From the NCBI GenBank assembly GCA_003224195.1, contig QHYP01000041.1, positions 1 to 10,564 on the forward strand: a DNA stretch of 10,564 bases. Reading direction: 5' to 3'. The translations under genes and the position numbers were made by a program. The first letter of the stretch is position 1, and the number at the start of each line of letters is the position of its first letter. Of this stretch, positions 5,733 through 10,564 are shown piece after piece. The notes under the pieces were generated by a model, which was given only the letters and a program-made list of their open reading frames with translations, searched no databases and was not told the origin of the DNA. The DNA comes from Acidobacteriota bacterium. GTDB lineage: Bacteria; Acidobacteriota; Terriglobia; Acidiferrales; UBA7541.

Positions 5733-7331
5733 TTGGGCGGGAACTCAACTCTCCAAGCGCACACCGGCGATCAGGCCGGGGAACTGACACTGACCGCCTA
5801 TCTGGACGTCGCCCGTCGACACAAGTGGCGGATCATTCTCTGCGGAATCGGGATGTTCGTCAGCCTGACCGTTTTCGCCCATCGCCTGCCAGACATCTAC
5901 CGCGCCGAGACAGTGATTCTGGTGGATTCGGCGCAGGTTCCTGACAAATATGTGCCGACCATCAACACGGGAGACATTGCAGGACGCTTGACGACGCTCG
6001 AGCAGCAGGTGCTTTCACCTACGCGGCTGAAGAAGTTGGTGGAATCCGAAGGACTGTATGAGCAGGAATCAGGAAAACGGACGGAAGAGGATGTCATCCG
6101 CTCGGTGCAGAAGTCCATTGTCGTGGAGGTTGTCAATCCGGGAGGGGGCAAGATGGGGGCCTTTCGCATAGCGTACAGCGGGCGCAGGCGCGAGCAGGTA
6201 GCGCGCATTGCAAACAGGCTGGCGCAAATGTTCATCGAAGAAAACCTGAGGGCCCGCGTAGATCAAACCGAAGATACCGCCCAGTTTTTGGAGGAACAGC
6301 TCCAAGAGACGAAGCGACAACTGGATGACAAGGAAACGCAGCTCCGAGGCATCAAATCGCACAACATCATGGAGTTGCCGGAGTCGAAGCCTTACCATCT
6401 GGAGGCTTTGGCGAATCTTCGCACTCAAATCCAGACCATCGAGAACAAGATCCAACAGGACCAGCGGGAGAAGGCGGTGCTCCAATCGATGATGTTTTCG
6501 GACACGGAAGCGCCGACTGTCGATGTCGACGGCATTCCGACCGGAGGCCTGGGCGGAGGCTACCAAACCGAACTTCAGAAGCTGGAGCAGAAGCTGTCAC
6601 AGCTTAAGCTGCGCTACGGCCCCGGCCACCCAGATGTCCGCAAGACCGAGCGCGAAATCGAGCGCTTGAAGGCCAAGGCATCCAGTGAAGCGGCCGGCAG
6701 CGACACAATTGTCGAACAGCAGCCCGCAATTCCGGCGCAGCGCCAGAAGCGAAGGAATCCCGTCCTGGAAGCGCAGATCGGAAAGCTTGACGAAGAGGTC
6801 CAAGATCAGAAAAATCTCGTCGGGCCGCTCCAGTCACAATTGACCTTCCACGAATCGAAGTTGGAGCAGATTCCGGTTTTCGAGCAGCAGATCGCGCGGC
6901 TGCAGTCGGACTACGACATTCTCAAGCTTCAGTACACCGGTCTGTTGGAGAAGGAAAAAGCGGCGGAGATTTCGCATGCCTTGGAAGTCCATCAGAAGGG
7001 CGAAAAGTTCGAAGTCCTTGATCCGGCTGTGACTCCCCTGAAACCTGCGGCTCCCAACCGCGCCTTGATCAGCACTGCGGGTCTCTTCGGAGGCCTGCTT
7101 CTTGGCATCGCTTTAGCGGTGATGGCTGAGATGAATGACGAGTCGGTTCGATCCGAAGGGGAAGCGGCGCGAATCATGGGCAAGCCCGTGCTGTGCAGTG
7201 TTCCACAATTGGTTTCCGGGAAAGAGATTCGAAAGCGACGCTTGAAGGGGCTGGGAATATTTGCAGGCACACTAGCCGGTTCGGCCGTCTTCGGCGCGGT
7301 GCTGAGTTTCGTTTCAGGAAGGTTCTTCTAA
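5733..7331 (+). CDS. Wzz/GumC-like chain-length determinant without kinase domain
   Basis: This 532-residue inner-membrane, mostly periplasmic protein should set EPS chain length and work with the separate tyrosine kinase at 8320. The Wzz N-terminus is at about 17-60 (LTLTAYLDVARRHKW, then a membrane segment at 33-50). Long coiled-coil stretches lie at about 174-255, 277-318 and 345-415, with the GumC-type LKLRYGPGHPDV at 291-302. The Pro-rich VLDPAVTPLKPAAPNR at 428-443 precedes membrane segment two (445-466). After it, SEGEAARIMGKPVLCSVPQL (474-493) is the connector that leads into the kinase domain in fused Wzc proteins. Here the kinase is absent, and a third hydrophobic segment (507-527) ends the protein. 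Length and layout fit the TIGR03007-type family. The start is TTG 5733: an in-frame TGA at 5613-5615 bounds the frame and no ATG or GTG precedes the Wzz domain. The stop directly abuts the next ATG. Confidence 0.94.
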   Translation: MGGNSTLQAHTGDQAGELTLTAYLDVARRHKWRIILCGIGMFVSLTVFAHRLPDIYRAETVILVDSAQVPDKYVPTINTGDIAGRLTTLEQQVLSPTRLKKLVESEGLYEQESGKRTEEDVIRSVQKSIVVEVVNPGGGKMGAFRIAYSGRRREQVARIANRLAQMFIEENLRARVDQTEDTAQFLEEQLQETKRQLDDKETQLRGIKSHNIMELPESKPYHLEALANLRTQIQTIENKIQQDQREKAVLQSMMFSDTEAPTVDVDGIPTGGLGGGYQTELQKLEQKLSQLKLRYGPGHPDVRKTEREIERLKAKASSEAAGSDTIVEQQPAIPAQRQKRRNPVLEAQIGKLDEEVQDQKNLVGPLQSQLTFHESKLEQIPVFEQQIARLQSDYDILKLQYTGLLEKEKAAEISHALEVHQKGEKFEVLDPAVTPLKPAAPNRALISTAGLFGGLLLGIALAVMAEMNDESVRSEGEAARIMGKPVLCSVPQLVSGKEIRKRRLKGLGIFAGTLAGSAVFGAVLSFVSGRFF

Positions 7332-8318
7332 ATGTATCTGACATTTTTTCAACTGAAGGACCAGCCTTTCCGTCTCACGCCGGACCCGAGATTTCTGCAT
7401 CTCGCCGAACCGCATCAGGCCGCGCTGACGACGCTCCTGGAGGGGATTTTTTATCGCAAGGGACTGGTGATGATTACGGGGCCGATCGGGACCGGCAAGA
7501 CGACGCTGGTGCACACGGCGTTGCACTTCATTTCCGACAAAAAGATGGGCATCAAGAGCGCGCTGCTGTTCAATCCCGTGCTCACTCGCGACGAGTTTCT
7601 GGAAATGATGCTCGAGGAGTTCGAGGTAAGTTGTCCGTCAGCAAGCAAGCCGCGCCGCTTGATGGCTCTGCACCAGATGCTGCTCGAGGCGCAGCGCCGC
7701 GGAGGTACGGCGGTGCTCTTCATCGACGAGGCACACCTGTTGAGCACGGAATTGCTCGAAGAAATTCGCCTTCTGGGAAACGCCGACACGCACCAGGAAA
7801 AGCTGTTGCAGATCATCCTGTGCGGCCAGCCGGAGCTGCTGGCAATGATGAACCGGCGCGAGCTCAGCGCGCTGCAGCAGCGTATTGCGGCCCGCGCGCA
7901 TCTCCGGCCATTGAGTTTGGCGGAAACACGCGCTTATGTGGCCGAACGCCTGCATGCCGCAGGACTGCAGGGACCTTCGCCCTTTCCCCCGTCCACACTG
8001 GAAGTCGTGTTTCGGTGTTCGGAGGGTGTGCCGCGCCTCATCAACCTGGTATGCGATGGATGTTTAGCGCTTGGGTTCCGCACCCAGCGGAGAATGATCC
8101 AGCAGGACATTGCGGAGGAAGTTGCCGTGTCCCTCGGACTGGCCCAGCGGGCCCCGGCCGTTGTGGAAAAACCCGTTCCGGCGACGCTCCCCGGCACGTC
8201 CGCGACCGCCGCGGCAGCAGCTGCGGGCGCCTCGAGCGGGGGGGACCAAAAGTCCGTTGTGGACATACTGATTGAAGCCATGAAGCAGAATCGCGCAACC
8301 ACGCGGGGAGTTGACTAG
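7332..8318 (+). CDS. ExeA-like AAA ATPase of the EPS/PEP-CTERM locus
   Basis: 328-residue cytoplasmic P-loop ATPase starting at ATG 7332, directly after the chain-length stop, with AGGAAGG at 7316-7322. The N-terminus MYLTFFQLKDQPFRLTPDPR is the signature of the ExeA/GspA group. Walker A is GPIGTGKTT (50-58), Walker B is AVLFIDEAH (127-135), a sensor-1-like ILCGQPEL lies at 162-169, LQQRIAARAHLRPL (181-194) holds the arginine-finger candidates R184 and R188, and the sensor-2-like GVPRLIN is at 232-238. All key residues are present. The region after about 272 is a Pro/Ala-rich linker with a poly-Ala run (about 293-298), followed by a short helix (QKSVVDILIEAMKQ) that could dock onto a partner. 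It resembles TIGR03015 (PEP-CTERM-associated ATPase). The biochemical role in EPS loci is not established. It is clearly co-transcribed with its neighbours. Confidence 0.94.
   Translation: MYLTFFQLKDQPFRLTPDPRFLHLAEPHQAALTTLLEGIFYRKGLVMITGPIGTGKTTLVHTALHFISDKKMGIKSALLFNPVLTRDEFLEMMLEEFEVSCPSASKPRRLMALHQMLLEAQRRGGTAVLFIDEAHLLSTELLEEIRLLGNADTHQEKLLQIILCGQPELLAMMNRRELSALQQRIAARAHLRPLSLAETRAYVAERLHAAGLQGPSPFPPSTLEVVFRCSEGVPRLINLVCDGCLALGFRTQRRMIQQDIAEEVAVSLGLAQRAPAVVEKPVPATLPGTSATAAAAAAGASSGGDQKSVVDILIEAMKQNRATTRGVD
8305..8310 (+). promoter_or_regulatory. Ribosome binding site of the tyrosine kinase
   Basis: GGGGAG lies 9 bases before ATG 8320 and inside the end of the ATPase gene. It favours ATG 8320 over an in-frame TTG at 8311. 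The kinase start is one base past the ATPase stop (8316-8318), so the two genes are translationally adjacent. Confidence 0.7.
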
Positions 8319-8319
8319 G

Positions 8320-9201
8320 ATGAGCAAATATTTTGATCAGACATTCAAGACCAGGGATGCGGGGACGGATCCGGAGAAGTTGCAGATCACCGGTATAGAT
8401 AAGTTCCTGGAAACAGGGTCTTCCTTCAAAAACTCCGCCCCTGGTATGGGAGCTTCAGGAGACCTGGGCGAATCCCGGCTCGGACAATGCCGGAAGATGA
8501 AGATTCCAGCCGTAGGCAAGCTCCTTGGGCAGTTTGGGAGCGGCCCAGCGCTCGAGGCAGCCGAAGAGTCCTACCGGGCGCTCCGCACGCGTCTGTTGCG
8601 CGCGCGATCGGCGCAGGGGCTTCGGTCCGTCGTTGTGACCAGTGCGACTCCGGGCGAGGGCAAGACGCTTACCTCGCTGAACCTCTCTCTGTGCTGCGCG
8701 CAGTTGCACGACCTACGCGTGCTTTTGATTGACGCGGACATTCGCACAAGCGGTCTGAGCCGAACCCTGGGTTTCCCGCCGGGGCCGGGATTGGTGGATG
8801 TGCTCTCCGGCAAATGCGAGCCCCGGAATGCGATCCTGGCGACGGATATACCGAATCTTTATGCGCTCGGCAGCGGTTCGCACACAACACAGCCCGCCGA
8901 GCTCTTCGCGAGCAGCCACTGGCAGGAATTCATCAGCTGGTGCAGCGAATCGTTCAAACTCGTGCTGATCGACTCGCCGCCGGTGTTGAACCTGACCGAC
9001 GTCGATCTGATTGCGGCCGCGTGCGACGGCGTAGTGATGGTGGTCCGCGCGCAACATGCGAAGCGCGAAGTTCTGCAAAAGTGCGCGGGGCAGATCGATC
9101 CCAAGAAACTCCTCGGTGTGGTCTATAACGCGGTCGAAAGCGGGGCGCATGACCACTACTCTTACGGCGGTTACACTGCGGCTCGGAAGGAGAGTACTTG
9201 A
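8320..9201 (+). CDS. BY-type tyrosine autokinase of EPS export (CpsD-like)
   Basis: 293-residue cytoplasmic bacterial tyrosine kinase, expected to pair with the chain-length protein at 5733 and cycle its phosphorylation state during EPS polymerisation and export. The first 75 residues are a poorly conserved extension. The P-loop domain follows: EESYRALRTRL (82-92) is the conserved helix upstream, Walker A is SATPGEGKT (108-116), Walker A' is VLLIDADIR (134-142), and Walker B is LVLIDSPP (214-221). The C-terminal tail HDHYSYGGYTAARKEST has three tyrosines (Y280, Y282, Y285), a small version of the tyrosine cluster that is autophosphorylated. Kinase and membrane modulator are separate proteins, as in Gram-positive CpsC/CpsD, although this is an outer-membrane bacterium. 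It resembles TIGR03018. The ATPase gene lies between the two partners. Confidence 0.94.
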   Translation: MSKYFDQTFKTRDAGTDPEKLQITGIDKFLETGSSFKNSAPGMGASGDLGESRLGQCRKMKIPAVGKLLGQFGSGPALEAAEESYRALRTRLLRARSAQGLRSVVVTSATPGEGKTLTSLNLSLCCAQLHDLRVLLIDADIRTSGLSRTLGFPPGPGLVDVLSGKCEPRNAILATDIPNLYALGSGSHTTQPAELFASSHWQEFISWCSESFKLVLIDSPPVLNLTDVDLIAAACDGVVMVVRAQHAKREVLQKCAGQIDPKKLLGVVYNAVESGAHDHYSYGGYTAARKEST

Positions 9202-9267
9202 GGTCGAGTGCCCTTGGACACGAGCCTGCTGAACTAAATTCAGGAGACACGAACTGAACGAACCACC

Positions 9268-9537
9268 ATGTTTCCAAATTTGAAGATGCAAATTTTCCGA
9301 CGAGGGAATCACCAAAACCAACTTGCGAAAGCGGTGGGTATCGATGAGACCGTCTTGAGCAAGATCATCCACGGGTACCGCAATCCTACCGCCTCGCAGA
9401 GGAAGCTTCTCGCCAGTTACCTGGAAGCCGACGAGGCCTGGTTATTTGAGCGTTTTGAAGCGGCCCCCCGAAGGGCCGTCCCGGAGAATGAACGGCTCGC
9501 CGCGGAAGAAGAGACGGGCGACCATGGCGACCTTTGA
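9268..9537 (+). CDS. Small XRE-type HTH DNA-binding protein
   Basis: 89-residue protein, ATG 9268, bounded by an in-frame TAA at 9235-9237. A possible ribosome site, AGGAG (9242-9246), is rather far away (21 bases). Residues 15-45 form a Cro/C1-type helix-turn-helix: NQLAKAVGIDETVLSKIIHG, with the first helix at NQLAKAVG, a turn at ID, and the recognition helix ETVLSKIIHG, then YRNPTASQRKLLASYL typical of the following helices. The acidic tail (from about residue 70) has no known domain. It follows the kinase by 66 bases and overlaps the FemAB-like gene by 14 bases, so it is part of the operon. It may regulate the EPS genes or itself by binding palindromes such as 1146-1161 or 5608-5624. That is inference. 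Confidence 0.82.
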   Translation: MFPNLKMQIFRRGNHQNQLAKAVGIDETVLSKIIHGYRNPTASQRKLLASYLEADEAWLFERFEAAPRRAVPENERLAAEEETGDHGDL

Positions 9538-10564
9538 GCACCAGGTTGCGCCGCATCCGCTTCCGTGCGCCGAGACGAGCGCCGCGCCCGTTCGCGTTGT
9601 TCCGCTGCAGGAGAGCAGGGAAACGGAGTGGGACCGTTTCGTGCTCGCCCATCCGAAGGGATCCTTTTTTCATCAGCTCGGCTGGAAGCGAGTGATGGAG
9701 AAGACGTACGGGTATGAGCCGCGCTATTTCTGCGCCACGCGGGGTGAGCGGATTACCGGGATTGCGCCCGCGATTCTCGTTTCGAGCTGGATCACCGGCC
9801 GCCGCCTGCTCTCGCTCCCGTTCGCAGTGTACGGCGGAATTTGCGCTGAGGATGCAGAAAGTGAGCAGGCGCTCGTGAGCCGCCTGGAAGAGCAGGCATG
9901 CGAGCTGGAAGTTGAGTATCTCGAGCTTCGCGATCGCAAGGGGAGCGTCCGATCCGGCTATCATGCGAATCTTGGCTACGCCACGTTCACTTTGCCGCTG
10001 GCGGACGATACGGAGGCGGTCCACAAAGCGCTTCCGAAAGATATCCGCTACATGATCCGCAAAGGCGAGAAGGCCGGGTTGCGGGCGAGGCGCGGGTTCG
10101 ATCAAGTTTGCGAGTTCTACCGTCTGATGACGATCAATCTGCGCCGGCTGGGTACTCCTGCGTTTCCGCAGGCATTGTTCGAGAACCTCATCTGCGAGTA
10201 CCCCGGCCAGGTGGATTTGACCGTGGTCTATTCAGGGGATGAAGCCGTCGCTGGCGGCATGTCCTTTTTCTTCCGCGAATGGATGCAGCCCTACTACATC
10301 GGCTCTTTGGAGAAGGCCAAAGCCCTCGCCGCGAACAATTTTTTATGGTGGGAACTCATCAAACTCGCTGCCGGGACCGGCTGCACAACGTTCGATTTCG
10401 GCCGAAGCAAGAAGGAATCCGGCAATTACGAATTCAAGAAAAAGTGGAACCCACAAATCGAAACCCTGAATTACCAGGTGCGGCTGGTGCGCCGGAAGAG
10501 CTTGCCGAATTTTTCTCCTGCCAACCCGAAATTTGAGCTGGCAACGAACTTATGGAAAAGGATG
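9524..10564 (+). CDS. FemAB-like GNAT-fold protein, 3' end beyond right edge
   Basis: The frame from ATG 9524 stays open to the right edge (347 codons, no stop). The start overlaps the HTH gene by 14 bases, and purine-rich GGAAGAAGAG lies upstream. It belongs to the FemAB-like group, double-GNAT-fold proteins that in cell-wall synthesis transfer amino acids from aminoacyl-tRNA. Visible marks: GSFFHQLGWKRVMEKTYGYEPRYF (residues 46-69, not a contiguous motif match throughout), SLPFAVYGGI (97-106), LPKDIRYMIRKGEKAGL (170-186), and the C-terminal TFDFGRSKKESGNYEFKKKW (289-308). Together these are typical of the FemAB protein associated with PEP-CTERM/exosortase loci (TIGR03019). Its substrate there is not known, and it may modify the polymer or its precursor. 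The family is about this long, so only a short C-terminal part is likely missing. Confidence 0.92.
   Translation, partial: MATFEHQVAPHPLPCAETSAAPVRVVPLQESRETEWDRFVLAHPKGSFFHQLGWKRVMEKTYGYEPRYFCATRGERITGIAPAILVSSWITGRRLLSLPFAVYGGICAEDAESEQALVSRLEEQACELEVEYLELRDRKGSVRSGYHANLGYATFTLPLADDTEAVHKALPKDIRYMIRKGEKAGLRARRGFDQVCEFYRLMTINLRRLGTPAFPQALFENLICEYPGQVDLTVVYSGDEAVAGGMSFFFREWMQPYYIGSLEKAKALAANNFLWWELIKLAAGTGCTTFDFGRSKKESGNYEFKKKWNPQIETLNYQVRLVRRKSLPNFSPANPKFELATNLWKRM

Noticed and set aside
7193..8275. 360-codon plus-strand frame overlapping the ATPase gene
   Set aside because: It lies in another frame of the ATPase and chain-length genes, which have intact Walker motifs and good ribosome sites. 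Its translation is Arg/Gly/Ala-rich with no domain.
9386..10105. 239-codon minus-strand frame opposite the HTH and FemAB-like genes
   Set aside because: The plus strand encodes two proteins with clear family motifs. The reverse frame shows only G/C-rich shadow composition.

Overview
The window is most likely a chromosomal exopolysaccharide (EPS) locus from a fairly GC-rich Gram-negative-type bacterium. A secretin-like export protein and an outer-membrane barrel require an outer membrane. The style of the proteins (a split BY-kinase, an ExeA-like ATPase, a FemAB-type protein and a GNAT protein, set around long intergenic spacers) fits an Acidobacteriota genome best. That taxonomic call is an inference from gene content, not a measured result.

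Layout. (1) Positions 1-560, minus strand: the 5' part of a GNAT-type acyltransferase gene that runs off the left edge. It is easily missed because long non-coding frames overlap it on the plus strand. (2) 561-1369: a divergent intergenic region of about 0.8 kb with several short palindromes and one doubtful Cys-rich ORF. (3) 1370-2773: the initiating polyprenyl-phosphate glycosylphosphotransferase. (4) 2774-3199: a spacer holding a candidate 52-residue membrane protein and a strong hairpin. (5) 3200-5347: a periplasmic/outer-membrane export protein (Wza-like, SLBB) followed by an outer-membrane beta-barrel protein. (6) 5348-5732: a gene-free spacer with several inverted repeats. (7) 5733-9201: three tightly packed genes for a Wzz/GumC-like chain-length protein, an ExeA-like AAA ATPase and a BY-type tyrosine autokinase. 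(8) 9268-10564: a small XRE-type DNA-binding protein whose end overlaps a FemAB-like protein that is cut by the right edge.

How it works together. The glycosylphosphotransferase loads the first sugar on undecaprenyl phosphate at the inner membrane. The chain-length protein and its separate tyrosine kinase control polymerisation and export. The SLBB protein and the barrel carry the polymer outward. The ATPase, the kinase, the FemAB-like protein and this subtype of transferase are the set usually seen beside EpsH/XrtA exosortases (PEP-CTERM sorting). No exosortase, PEP-CTERM substrate, polymerase, flippase or ordinary glycosyltransferase lies in the window, so the locus should continue to the right. 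The XRE gene is the only regulator candidate, and the palindromes in the spacers are its possible targets (inference).

I did not find a CRISPR array, RNA gene, insertion sequence or defence system. The less ordinary points are the hidden minus-strand gene, the small membrane ORF, the structured spacers, the third membrane segment of the chain-length protein, and the HTH gene embedded in the operon.
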